Positions 1 to 7,543 of a stretch of 36,764 bases of DNA are shown here, in pieces (within the stretch, counting starts at the first letter, position 1; the number at the start of each line of letters is the position of its first letter). Source of the DNA: Peptoniphilus sp. (lineage in GTDB: Bacteria > Bacillota > Clostridia > Tissierellales > Peptoniphilaceae); assembly GCA_029983555.1 (NCBI GenBank), contig JASBZH010000007.1:1-36764 (forward strand), given 5' to 3'. The notes under the pieces were generated by a model. The model ran no database searches. It saw only the letters and a list, made by a program, of their open reading frames with translations, and was not told the DNA's origin. A program made the translations under genes and the position numbers.

Positions 1-252
1 AGCTGTGTTTGTTGTATTAGTTGTGTTTTCAGTAGTGTTTTCTGTTGCAGCGTTAGCTTTATCTTCGATTTGTTCTTTTTCAGCTTCTGCATTAGCATTA
101 ACTTCAGCTTTGTTAGCTTCAGCTTGTTCTTCTACTGCATTTTTTTCAGCGTTAGCTGTGTTAGCTGCATTGTCTTTTCCTTGGCAAGCAACCATGCCTA
201 GCATTAATACTGAAATAAGTCCAACACTTGCAATTTTCTTTAAGTTTTTCAT
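1..252 (-). CDS. Putative lipoprotein, low-complexity Ala/Asn/Glu-rich (3' end outside window)
   Basis: Reading the minus strand from the ATG at 252-250 gives 84 codons that run off the left edge, so only the N-terminus is seen. The start has a strong ribosome binding site (AGGAGGA, at about 259-265). The protein begins with Lys-rich MKNLKK, then a hydrophobic stretch ending in a lipobox-like MVAC with the lipidated cysteine at residue 23. This predicts export and anchoring to the outer face of the membrane. What follows is low-complexity sequence rich in Ala, Asn, Glu, Lys and Thr (runs of the type NAEAEKE and TENTTNTT), probably helical then extended, with no recognisable domain. The plus-strand ORF in the same place is a Ser/Ala-rich shadow. 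Function unknown; the missing C-terminal part may carry a domain. Confidence 0.8.
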   Translation of the reverse strand, partial: MKNLKKIASVGLISVLMLGMVACQGKDNAANTANAEKNAVEEQAEANKAEVNANAEAEKEQIEDKANAATENTTENTTNTTNTA

Positions 253-267
253 TTAATTTTCCTCCTA

Positions 268-286
268 ATTTGATCATCATTTGATC
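268..286. repeat. Short direct repeat in the leader of the lipoprotein gene
   Basis: ATTTGATC occurs twice (268-275 and 279-286), separated by ATC, a period of 11 bases. It lies just upstream of the ribosome binding site of the minus-strand lipoprotein gene. An 11-base period places both copies on the same helix face, so it could be a regulator site, but it could also be chance in AT-rich DNA. Confidence 0.3.
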
Positions 287-403
287 TTGTTTATCTATAT
301 AGTAATGGATGCTTGTGATAGTTTTGTGAAAGAGATGTTAAATTTTATAGAATTAATACAACTCCAAATTAAATAAACTTATTTCTATTTATTGTGAGTA
401 ATG

Positions 404-409
404 TATAAT
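404..409 (+). promoter_or_regulatory. Probable -10 element of the dnaX promoter
   Basis: A perfect TATAAT lies 17 bases before the dnaX ATG. No convincing -35 is seen at the right distance. Transcription would start at about 416, giving a leader of only about 10 bases with the ribosome binding site (AAGGTGAG) at its very 5' end. Confidence 0.5.
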
Positions 410-425
410 ATAAGAAGGTGAGAAA

Positions 426-2099
426 ATGTACAAAGCACTTTACAGAAAATACAGATCCAAAACTTTTGACGAGTTATATGGACAAGAGGCGGTAGTAGAG
501 TCTCTTAAAAATCAGGTTAAAAATAATGAATTAAATCATGCATATATATTTTCAGGAACGAGAGGAACGGGCAAGACTTCTGCTGCAAAAATTTTGTCGC
601 GAGCAGTAAATTGTTTAAATCCTCAAGATGGAAATCCCTGCAATGAATGTGAAAACTGCAAGGCGATACTGGAAGAGCGAGCTATTGATGTTGTTGAAAT
701 GGATGCTGCCAGCAACAATGGTGTAGATGATATTCGTGAACTTAAGGATAAGGTAATTTATCCGCCTACAAATCTAAAATATAAAGTATATATAATAGAT
801 GAAGTTCACATGCTATCTAAGGGAGCATTCAACGCGCTTTTAAAAATTTTAGAAGAGCCACCAGCTCACTTAATTTTTATCCTTGCAACTACAGAAATAG
901 AAAAAATTCCAGCAACTATTTTATCTCGTGCACAAAAATTTAATTTTAAAAGAATTTCTAATGACGACATTGTAGATAATCTTTCTAGAATAACAGAGCT
1001 TGAAAACAAAAAATGTGACGAAGAGGTCTTTAACTTAATTGCAAAAAGTTCTGATGGTGCAATGAGAGATGCCCTATCGGTACTCGATCAACTACTAACT
1101 ATTGATAAAGACTTAATTGAAGTTGAAGATGCAATGCGAATTATGGGAATATCGTCAAATAAATTAATTTTTGAACTTACAGATGCCCTAATTGATAAAG
1201 ACAACAACAAAGTTTTAGAATTAATAGATGAAATTTCAAGAGAGGGAATAGATTTTTCTATTTTGACTTCGCAGCTTTTGAGTCACTTTAGGGACCTTAT
1301 GCTAGTTAAGACTTTAAGAGATCCGAAGAAGATTGTTTTTTCAACTTATATTAAGGATTTTGATTTACAATCATATAAAATTGAACTTTATGAATTATTA
1401 GAAATAATAGATAGACTTAAAGATTTAAGTATCGACATGAGATATGCAGAAAACAAGAGAGTACTTTTAGAAATGACTGCAATTAAAATTTCTATGAGGC
1501 TTAATCAAAAAGAAATTATTTCTAGAATCGAGAGTTTAGAAGAAAAAGTAAATGATGATAGTTTTAAACCTCTAAATAATCATAAAGCTTTAGATTCGAT
1601 ACAAGATAAAGGTAGGAACAATAGAGACTATTCACACATAGAAGATCAATCTAAAAAATTGATTTCTAATGAAAAAGTAAAAGAAAATGAGGCTAAAATA
1701 TCTAAGGAAAACTCTACATCAAAGAACACTAAAGAGACCGATAATGTTGAAAATGACGCTAAATCTGATATAATAAACAGTGATATTAAAATAGATGAAA
1801 TTAAATCTAATTGGGATAATATCTTAAACGAAATAAAAGCTAAAAAGTTTTCTTTGGCAGCTTCACTTGTAAACAGTGTGCCAAAGAGATTTGAAAATAA
1901 TCTTTTAGAAATTGATTTTTCTAATACAGATGAGATGTTTTTTAAGATGTGTAACAATGATGAGAATAAGTCGATCATTTCAGATGTATTTGAAACTATT
2001 TATGGAGTCAAAATTGATGTCCATATGATTTACAAAAAAATAAAAAAAGAAAATAAACTAGAAGATTTATTTGGCAAGGACAATATAGAAGAAATTTAA
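426..2099 (+). CDS. dnaX: DNA polymerase III subunits gamma and tau
   Basis: This is the AAA+ clamp-loader subunit of the replicative polymerase; it drives ATP-dependent loading of the beta clamp and couples the polymerases at the fork. In the 557-residue product I see Walker A GTRGTGKT (44-51), the zinc-binding cysteines C63, C72, C75 and C78, Walker B with DEVH (125-128), sensor-1 ATTE (about 154-157), and LSRAQ (166-170), where most homologues have LSRCQ. The region after about 370 is a charged, Lys/Asn/Glu-rich linker, then a short folded C-terminal domain, as usual in Gram-positive DnaX. The ATG has AAGGTGAG upstream. It starts the conserved dnaX-ybaB-recR cluster; ybaB follows after 17 bases. 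I found no slippery site at the domain III/IV border that would make a separate gamma form. Confidence 0.97.
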   Translation: MYKALYRKYRSKTFDELYGQEAVVESLKNQVKNNELNHAYIFSGTRGTGKTSAAKILSRAVNCLNPQDGNPCNECENCKAILEERAIDVVEMDAASNNGVDDIRELKDKVIYPPTNLKYKVYIIDEVHMLSKGAFNALLKILEEPPAHLIFILATTEIEKIPATILSRAQKFNFKRISNDDIVDNLSRITELENKKCDEEVFNLIAKSSDGAMRDALSVLDQLLTIDKDLIEVEDAMRIMGISSNKLIFELTDALIDKDNNKVLELIDEISREGIDFSILTSQLLSHFRDLMLVKTLRDPKKIVFSTYIKDFDLQSYKIELYELLEIIDRLKDLSIDMRYAENKRVLLEMTAIKISMRLNQKEIISRIESLEEKVNDDSFKPLNNHKALDSIQDKGRNNRDYSHIEDQSKKLISNEKVKENEAKISKENSTSKNTKETDNVENDAKSDIINSDIKIDEIKSNWDNILNEIKAKKFSLAASLVNSVPKRFENNLLEIDFSNTDEMFFKMCNNDENKSIISDVFETIYGVKIDVHMIYKKIKKENKLEDLFGKDNIEEI

Positions 2100-2116
2100 T
2101 TTATATAGGAGGAAAT

Positions 2117-2458
2117 ATGGCAAGAGGCGGATTTAATGGCTTCCCTGGTGGAGGCGGAAGAAACAATATGATGAAGCAAATTGAAAAGCTTCAAAAACAG
2201 ATGGAACAAATGCAAGATGATTTAAAAAATCAAGAAATTACTGAAAGTGCTGGCGGTGGAGCAGTAGAAGCTACTGTCAATGGAAATAAAGAATTAGTAA
2301 GTATTAAATTAGATAAAGATGCAGTTGATCCAGATGATGTTGAAATGTTAGAAGATTTAATAGTAGTTGCTGTAAACTCAGCAATGAAAACTGCCGAAGA
2401 AAAGATGTCATCTGAAATGGGCAAATTTACTGGCGGTTTAAATATACCAGGACTTTAA
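2117..2458 (+). CDS. ybaB: Nucleoid-associated protein, YbaB/EbfC family
   Basis: A 113-residue YbaB/EbfC-family protein, a small dimeric DNA-binding protein thought to organise the nucleoid. The N-terminus is Gly-rich (GGFNGFPGGGG), followed by the typical Met/Gln-rich helix (MMKQIEKLQKQMEQMQ) and the conserved central strand region ending in DPDDVEMLEDL. The C-terminus has the usual Gly-rich tail. The ATG is preceded by AGGAGGAAAT. It lies between dnaX and recR, the classical synteny, and ends six bases before the recR start. Length and order match the family. Confidence 0.95.
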   Translation: MARGGFNGFPGGGGRNNMMKQIEKLQKQMEQMQDDLKNQEITESAGGGAVEATVNGNKELVSIKLDKDAVDPDDVEMLEDLIVVAVNSAMKTAEEKMSSEMGKFTGGLNIPGL

Positions 2459-2464
2459 TTAGTA

Positions 2465-3064
2465 ATGAGTAAATCTGGACCTATTGAAGATTTAATCAAA
2501 AAATTAAATAAACTTCCAGGCATTGGATCAAAAACAGCACAAAGACTTGCTTATCACATAATCGACATGGACGATATTGAAGTTAAAGAATTGGCAAGTT
2601 CTATTGTAAGAGCTAAGACAGAAATAGTTCAGTGCAGTGTTTGCATGAACTTTTCTGATAGCGATCCATGTGAAATTTGTTCGAGTCCAAATAGAGACGG
2701 ATCTGTTATATGCGTGGTGGAATATCCAAAAGATGTAGAAGCTATGGAAAGATCAATGAGTTTTAATGGGAAGTATCATGTACTTCACGGCGTAGTATCT
2801 CCAATGAAGGGGAAATCTATTGACGATATTAAGGCGCGTGAACTTTTGAAAAGACTCGAAGATGGAAGTGTAAAAGAAGTCATAATAGCGACAAATCCAA
2901 CGGCAGATGGAGATACAACGGCGATGTATTTAAAAAATTTGCTTGAACCATATAATGTTACAGTTTCAAGAATAGGATATGGACTTCCTGTTGGTGGAGA
3001 TTTGGAATTTTATGATGAACTTACTATTTCTACAGCAATGAAAAATAGGAGAAAACTTAATTAA
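2465..3064 (+). CDS. recR: Recombination mediator RecR
   Basis: RecR works with RecO and RecF to load RecA on single-stranded gaps. The 199-residue product has the helix-hairpin-helix LPGIGSKTAQRLA (17-29), a four-cysteine zinc finger (C57, C60, C69, C72), a Toprim domain beginning at VICVVEYPKD (81-90), and the C-terminal NPTADGDTTAMYL and RIGYGLPVGGDLE blocks. Only a weak ribosome site is visible (AGGA about 12 bases before the ATG), so translation may be coupled to ybaB, whose stop is six bases upstream. A hairpin terminator follows, closing the operon. Confidence 0.97.
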   Translation: MSKSGPIEDLIKKLNKLPGIGSKTAQRLAYHIIDMDDIEVKELASSIVRAKTEIVQCSVCMNFSDSDPCEICSSPNRDGSVICVVEYPKDVEAMERSMSFNGKYHVLHGVVSPMKGKSIDDIKARELLKRLEDGSVKEVIIATNPTADGDTTAMYLKNLLEPYNVTVSRIGYGLPVGGDLEFYDELTISTAMKNRRKLN

Positions 3065-3090
3065 TTTTTGGGTTTTGCCCAAAAATTTTT
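3065..3090 (+). terminator. Rho-independent terminator after recR
   Basis: Perfect 8-bp stem TTTTTGGG / CCCAAAAA with a five-base TTTTG loop, followed directly by TTTTT. It starts at the recR stop codon and separates dnaX-ybaB-recR from ftsH. Confidence 0.85.
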
Positions 3091-3135
3091 CTTTTAAATT
3101 TAAATAATTGCAATTAAGAATTGGGGAGAGATATT

Positions 3136-5082
3136 TTGTCGAAAAAAAACAATGATTTTAAAAAATTTATTCCCACTATATTTTATATAATACTTGCAAT
3201 AGTGACTTTTTATGTAATTGCTATATTCTTCATTCCAAAATTAAATGAGGATGACAATATAAAAACTACAGATTATGTCAGCTTTGTTAAAATGCTAAAT
3301 AGTGGCAAAGTTAATAAAGTGCAGTTGACTGACAAAAAAGTCGCATTTGAAGTTAAAGATGATGGAGAAGAAATTAAATACGAAGCAAATAGAATTTATG
3401 ATCCTAATTTAGTCGATAGACTAATTAAAAATGATGTCAAGAGCGACCAGGTTTATAAAGAGGAACTAAATCCTTTTGTCTCACTTCTAATATCTACTGT
3501 TGGAACAATAGCGATGTTAGTGATAGCTTGGCTAATTATATCTAAAATTGTCATTGGTAAGATGGGAGAAGGCGGAGGAATTGGACCAATGAATTTTGGC
3601 AAAAGTGGCGCCAAAATTTATGTGGAATCGACGGATGGGATTAAATTTGATTCTGTCGCGGGCCAAGAAGAGGCTAAGGAAGCACTTAGTGAACTCGTTG
3701 ACTTTTTAAATAATCCAAAAAAGTACACAAAAATTGGTGCAAAGCTTCCTAAGGGAGCACTTTTAGTTGGTCCTCCAGGAACAGGTAAGACTCTTCTTGC
3801 AAAAGCAGTTGCAAGTGAAGCAGGAGTTCCGTTTTTCTCAATTTCAGGATCAGCTTTTGTCGAAATGTTTGTAGGTCTAGGTGCCGCTAAGGTAAGAGAT
3901 TTGTTTAAACAAGCTGAAGAGAAGGCACCTTGTATTATCTTTATAGATGAAATTGATACAATAGGTAAGAAGAGAGAAGCTGGAGGATTTTCTGGCAATG
4001 ATGAAAGAGAGCAAACTTTAAATCAACTTTTATCTGAAATGGATGGTTTTGATGCTAGAAGTGGTGTTGTAATTTTGGCAGCGACAAATAGACCAGATTC
4101 TTTAGATCCCGCACTCTTAAGACCCGGAAGATTCGACAGAAGAATCCCAGTTGAACTGCCAGATCTACAAGGTAGAGTTGCAATATTAAAAGTTCACGCA
4201 AAGGGAATTAAAAAAGAAGAAAATATCGATTATGACCAAGTTGGTCGAGCTACAGCTGGAGCAAGTGGGGCAGATCTTGCAAACATGATAAATGAAGCGG
4301 CACTTAGAGCGGTTCGACAAGGTAGAGACAAAATGAGTCAAAGAGATATTGAAGAGTCAGTTGAAGTTGTACTTGCTGGATATGAAAAGAAAAATTCTGT
4401 AATTTCACCTGAGGAAAAGAGAATTATTGCATATCACGAAGTAGGACACGCGCTAGTTGCAGCTAAACAAAAGGGAACTGCACCAGTTCACAAAATTACA
4501 ATTATTCCAAGGACTTCAGGAGCCTTAGGATACACAATGCAAGTCGATGAAGAAGAAAAATTTCTTATGTCTAAAGAAGATGCTTTTAGTACTATCGTCA
4601 CACTTACTGGCGGACGATCTGCTGAGGAAATTATTTTTAAATCGAGAACCAGTGGGGCTGCCAATGACATTGAAAAGGCGACTAAACTTGCAAAAGCTAT
4701 GGTTACAAGATTTGGTATGACAGACGAATTTGGATTTGTAGCACTAGAGGGCATGTCAAATATGTACTTGGGTGGCGATTCATCACTTCAATGTTCTCCA
4801 CAAACTCAATATGAAATTGATGGAGCAGTCCAAAAAATTATAGAAGAAGCTCATGAAAGTGCCAGAAATATTTTACAAGAAAATATAAAAGCTCTTCATG
4901 CCATTGCAGAATATCTTTTAAGACAGGAAACTATAACTGGCGAAGAATTTATGAATATTTTAAAAAACTATGATGAGCAAGCTGAAAATTTGGATGATAT
5001 TTCAAGAGATGATTCTAAAGAAGAATTAGAAGAAAATAGTGACTATTTAAATAATACAAAAAATGATATTGAAAAAGACTAA
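3136..5082 (+). CDS. ftsH: ATP-dependent zinc metalloprotease FtsH
   Basis: FtsH is a membrane-anchored hexameric AAA protease that degrades misfolded membrane proteins and short-lived regulators. From the TTG at 3136 the product has 648 residues: a first membrane helix (about 12-33), an extracytoplasmic domain, a second helix (about 115-141), Walker A GPPGTGKT (212-219), Walker B IIFIDEID, the second region of homology ending in RPGRFDR, and the zinc-protease motif HEVGH (434-438). The C-terminal tail is acidic. Start choice: GGGGAGAG (3123-3130) lies five bases before TTG 3136, whereas the longer TTG 3121 overlaps that site and has none of its own. It appears to be a single-gene unit between two terminators. 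Confidence 0.96.
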   Translation: MSKKNNDFKKFIPTIFYIILAIVTFYVIAIFFIPKLNEDDNIKTTDYVSFVKMLNSGKVNKVQLTDKKVAFEVKDDGEEIKYEANRIYDPNLVDRLIKNDVKSDQVYKEELNPFVSLLISTVGTIAMLVIAWLIISKIVIGKMGEGGGIGPMNFGKSGAKIYVESTDGIKFDSVAGQEEAKEALSELVDFLNNPKKYTKIGAKLPKGALLVGPPGTGKTLLAKAVASEAGVPFFSISGSAFVEMFVGLGAAKVRDLFKQAEEKAPCIIFIDEIDTIGKKREAGGFSGNDEREQTLNQLLSEMDGFDARSGVVILAATNRPDSLDPALLRPGRFDRRIPVELPDLQGRVAILKVHAKGIKKEENIDYDQVGRATAGASGADLANMINEAALRAVRQGRDKMSQRDIEESVEVVLAGYEKKNSVISPEEKRIIAYHEVGHALVAAKQKGTAPVHKITIIPRTSGALGYTMQVDEEEKFLMSKEDAFSTIVTLTGGRSAEEIIFKSRTSGAANDIEKATKLAKAMVTRFGMTDEFGFVALEGMSNMYLGGDSSLQCSPQTQYEIDGAVQKIIEEAHESARNILQENIKALHAIAEYLLRQETITGEEFMNILKNYDEQAENLDDISRDDSKEELEENSDYLNNTKNDIEKD

Positions 5083-5119
5083 GATTTTTTATAAATTTTC
5101 TAAAATATAAAAATTTATG

Positions 5120-5180
5120 AATAGACACAGTGGTTTATTTTAAAAATAAGTTTTAAAATTTATCACTTGTGTCTATTTTT
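5120..5180 (+). terminator. Terminator-like long hairpin after ftsH
   Basis: The arms AATAGACACAGTG (5120-5132) and CACTTGTGTCTATT (5164-5177) pair with one bulged base, followed by a T-run. Between them is a second small hairpin (TTATTT / AAATAA). It lies 37 bases after the ftsH stop. Confidence 0.7.
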
Positions 5181-5194
5181 ATTTAAATCTTTGT

Positions 5195-5224
5195 TAGACA
5201 ACTTGATATAAAAGGGTATATAAT
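5195..5224 (+). promoter_or_regulatory. Promoter of the YuiF-type transporter gene
   Basis: TAGACA (5195-5200) and TATAAT (5219-5224) are 18 bases apart, downstream of the ftsH terminator and 44 bases before the transporter ATG. Confidence 0.6.
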
Positions 5225-5267
5225 GAAAGACATAATTTCAAAAAATGAATATTAAAGAGGAGGAAAA

Positions 5268-6566
5268 ATGATATTTACAAACGGCGTTGTACTTTCTGTT
5301 ATTATACTTGCAGCACTGTGTATTGTTAAAGTTCCAGTGTTTTTTGCACTCATGATTGCGGCAATATCTGCAGGTTTAATATCAGGACTAGATATAACAC
5401 AGACAATGAAACTTTTGATAGCTGGAATGGGTGATAATGCTGAGACAGCTCTTAGCTATATACTACTTGGTTCACTGGCCTTTACAATGGAACAGACTGG
5501 TGCAGCAGCAATAATGGCTAAGAAGATTGGAAGCCTTGTAAAAGATAAAAAAATTCTTTTGTGCATAATAATTGTTATACTTGGAATAGTAGCAGAGACA
5601 ATAATTCCAATCCACATAGCATTCATACCAATTTTAATCCCACCACTACTTGCAATGACTAATAAGTTAAAAATGAACAGAAGAATGCTTTCTGTATCAT
5701 TTGGATTTGGACTAAAAGCTCCATACATTGCAATTCCATTGGGATATGGAGCAATATTTCAAGGACTTATAGTAGAATCTTTCAAAACTAGTGGTCTTGA
5801 TATCAACATGATGGATGTAGTTAAGACTAATTGGATTCCAGTAGCTATAATGCTCGGCGGACTTATATTTGGACTAATTATTTTCTCTGGAGATAGAGAA
5901 TATAAAGATGTCGAGGTAGAAGAAAAAGAAGACTTAAAAGATTTAAAACTTGAAAAGAAACATATTCTTGTATTTTTATCAGGTATTATAACTGTTGTAG
6001 TACAATTACTTACTGAGTCACTTCCACTTGGTGCACTAGTAGGGCTAATATTTATTGTTGTTACAAGAGTAATTGCTTGGGAAGATATACAAAAGATGTT
6101 GGATGGCGGTATTAACATGATGGGATTTATCTCATTTGTAATGCTAATTGCTGCAGGATATGCACATGTAGTTATTGAATCAGGTGCTGTAGATGGACTC
6201 GTAGGCGTTGCTACTTCAGTGCTTGGAGGATCAAGACTTGTAGCTTCTTATGTAATGATTCTACTTGGACTATTGATTACACTTGGAATTGGAACATCTT
6301 TTGGTACAGTTCCTATTATTTCAGCAATTTATGTTCCTATAGCTATGAATCTTGGATATTCACCAATGGCTACAATTTTACTTGTGACTGTTGCTGCAGT
6401 TTGTGGAGACGCAGGATCACCTGCTTCAGATACAACTCTTGGACCAACTTCAGGATTAAATGCAGATGGACAACACGACCACATAAGAGATACATGTATT
6501 CCAATGTTTATTTCTTATGGAATTCCACTTATTATAGTTGGTGGATTTGTTACGACAATAATTTAA
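5268..6566 (+). CDS. YuiF-type transporter, NhaC/Na+:H+ antiporter superfamily
   Basis: A 432-residue, very hydrophobic integral membrane protein with about 10-12 predicted helices, of the family including Bacillus YuiF, predicted to move an amino acid (histidine has been proposed) rather than act as a simple Na+/H+ antiporter. The C-terminal signature GDAGSPASDTTLGPTSG followed by NADGQHDHIRDT is what I recognise. A charged cytoplasmic loop rich in Glu/Lys/Asp lies at about 206-240. The ATG has AGAGGAGG upstream, and the gene has its own promoter and a strong terminator, so it is probably transcribed alone. Substrate is not deducible: no amino-acid metabolism genes adjoin it, and the zinc module beyond is on a separate transcript. 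Confidence 0.85.
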   Translation: MIFTNGVVLSVIILAALCIVKVPVFFALMIAAISAGLISGLDITQTMKLLIAGMGDNAETALSYILLGSLAFTMEQTGAAAIMAKKIGSLVKDKKILLCIIIVILGIVAETIIPIHIAFIPILIPPLLAMTNKLKMNRRMLSVSFGFGLKAPYIAIPLGYGAIFQGLIVESFKTSGLDINMMDVVKTNWIPVAIMLGGLIFGLIIFSGDREYKDVEVEEKEDLKDLKLEKKHILVFLSGIITVVVQLLTESLPLGALVGLIFIVVTRVIAWEDIQKMLDGGINMMGFISFVMLIAAGYAHVVIESGAVDGLVGVATSVLGGSRLVASYVMILLGLLITLGIGTSFGTVPIISAIYVPIAMNLGYSPMATILLVTVAAVCGDAGSPASDTTLGPTSGLNADGQHDHIRDTCIPMFISYGIPLIIVGGFVTTII

Positions 6567-6584
6567 AATTTAAAAATGAGTATA

Positions 6585-6622
6585 AAAAAAGACTTCTGTG
6601 GGGTGAATCAGAAGTCTTTTTT
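6585..6622. terminator. Bidirectional terminator between the transporter and zur
   Basis: Perfect 14-bp stem AAAAAAGACTTCTG / CAGAAGTCTTTTTT with a 10-base loop. T-runs occur on both strands, and the flanking genes converge. It lies directly after the transporter but about 150 bases past the zur stop. The remaining interval to 6769 shows nothing else convincing. Confidence 0.9.
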
Positions 6623-6769
6623 AAGTGATTTCTTATACATAAGTAAAGGATTTTAGCATATAAATAAGTTTAAGGATTATATTAAACAAATCACTATATA
6701 CATTATAACTTTTTTTAAAGAAAAGTAAAGAAAAATTTTATATTATGGATAATATTCCATATAGTGAAA

Positions 6770-7195
6770 TTAATTGTTTTTGATTTTCTTTTGACACTCT
6801 GGACAAAGACCTACAAGCTCAACATTATGATATTCTACGACATATCCCGTTTCCTTAGCTGCTGCTTCATCAAATTCATGGAGTGGACATTTTTCTATAG
6901 AGGAAATTTTTCCGCAGTTTGAGCAAATAATAAAATGTCTGTGACCTAAATTTGCTGTTTCGTAGTACAATAAGCCATTTGAAAATAAATTTTTTTTGAG
7001 AAAATCTTCGTCTGCAAGTTGGTTTAAAATTCGATATAGGGAAGTGAAACTCGGCACATCTCTTTTGTCAATTTTTTCAAAAACTTGTTCTGCATTCATG
7101 GGAACTTTAGATGAATTTAAAAGTTCTAAAACGGCTAGTCGCCCTTTAGTTACTTTTAAATTTTTATCTTTTAACATTTGTTTATAAGTTTTCAT
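6770..7195 (-). CDS. zur: Fur-family metal-dependent repressor, probably Zur
   Basis: A 141-residue Fur-superfamily regulator with an N-terminal winged helix (about 1-80; recognition region near VPSFTSLYRILNQL) and a C-terminal metal-binding dimerisation domain. Visible ligands are H85 and H87 in GHRHFIIC, the structural zinc pairs C91/C94 and C131/C134, an extra C103, and H123. The ATG is preceded by AAAGGAGAAA. It is transcribed away from a znuACB-type zinc uptake operon, so I infer a zinc sensor (Zur) rather than Fur or PerR; sequence alone does not decide this. A promoter with an extended -10 lies at 7238-7265 on the same strand. Homologues act as dimers that bind palindromic operators and release on metal loss. 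Confidence 0.85.
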   Translation of the reverse strand: MKTYKQMLKDKNLKVTKGRLAVLELLNSSKVPMNAEQVFEKIDKRDVPSFTSLYRILNQLADEDFLKKNLFSNGLLYYETANLGHRHFIICSNCGKISSIEKCPLHEFDEAAAKETGYVVEYHNVELVGLCPECQKKIKNN

Positions 7196-7237
7196 AATTT
7201 CTCCTTTGAATAAAAGATTATTATTTTATATAAATAT

Positions 7238-7265
7238 ATTATATCAATTTCTTTAAAAATACCAA
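7238..7265 (-). promoter_or_regulatory. zur promoter with extended -10
   Basis: On the minus strand, TTGGTA (7265-7260) is followed after 16 bases by TATAAT (7243-7238), the latter preceded by TGA, which forms an extended -10 (TGATATAAT). It lies 43 bases before the zur start. Confidence 0.6.
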
Positions 7266-7300
7266 TTTGTACTCAATTATAAAATATTTTCTAAATACTA

Positions 7301-7328
7301 TTGATTATTATTTACATTAGAGTATAAT
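7301..7328 (+). promoter_or_regulatory. Distal candidate promoter of znuACB
   Basis: TTGATT (7301-7306), a 16-base spacer and TATAAT (7323-7328). The 18-bp palindrome begins about 26 bases after the predicted start of transcription, a position where a bound repressor would block elongation. Confidence 0.45.
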
Positions 7329-7360
7329 GTTTTTAAAGTCAAAAGGTTTGTAAATAAATT

Positions 7361-7378
7361 TTGTAATTTAAATTACAA
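7361..7378. promoter_or_regulatory. Perfect palindrome, candidate Zur operator
   Basis: TTGTAATTTAAATTACAA is a perfect 18-bp inverted repeat. With one bulged T, the pairing extends outward to ATAAATT/AATTTAT. The half-site TGTAAT...ATTACA resembles the Zur half-site CGTAAT...ATTACG of Bacillus, but the centre is four bases instead of one. It sits between the divergent zur and znuA genes. Operator function is inferred. Confidence 0.5.
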
Positions 7379-7453
7379 ATTTATCTTATTCAATTTAAAA
7401 TTTAATATCACTAGTGAAATTTATCGCTTATTAAGTTATAAATATTTAAAACT

Positions 7454-7484
7454 TTGTCACATATATGTTTAATTATGTTACAAT
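7454..7484 (+). promoter_or_regulatory. Proximal candidate promoter of znuACB
   Basis: TTGTCA (7454-7459) and TACAAT (7479-7484), 19 bases apart, with TG one base before the hexamer (TGTTACAAT), an extended -10. The start would be near 7491, about 53 bases before the ATG. Confidence 0.5.
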
Positions 7485-7543
7485 TTAAAATATTTTAAAG
7501 CGAGATAAATCTTTTGAGATAATTTAAATATTATGGAGGAATT

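Larger units (their letters stand above)
7196..7543. other. Divergent regulatory interval between zur and znuA (348 bp, non-coding)
   Basis: No ORF is seen here. The interval is very AT-rich and contains a minus-strand promoter for zur, two candidate plus-strand promoters for znuA (7301-7328 and 7454-7484), a perfect 18-bp palindrome (7361-7378) and a smaller perfect palindrome TCACTAGTGA (7408-7417). If the distal promoter is used, the znuA leader is about 210 bases. Confidence 0.7.

Noticed and set aside
5..256. Plus-strand ORF rich in Ser and Ala at the left edge
   Set aside because: It is the antisense shadow of the lipoprotein gene on the minus strand, which has a ribosome site, signal peptide and lipobox; the plus ORF has none.
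2034..2048. Two A7 runs near the 3' end of dnaX as a programmed frameshift or transcript slippage site
   Set aside because: They lie about 20 codons from the stop, not at the domain III/IV border where a shorter gamma form would be produced; a shift there would change only the tail.
6401..6628. Plus-strand ORF over the transporter 3' end and terminator
   Set aside because: It is out of frame with the transporter and crosses the terminator hairpin; no ribosome site.
7196..7543. Riboswitch or small RNA in the zinc regulatory interval
   Set aside because: The stretch has palindromes and promoter hexamers but no multi-stem fold with conserved-looking GC-rich stems; a transcriptional operator explains it better.
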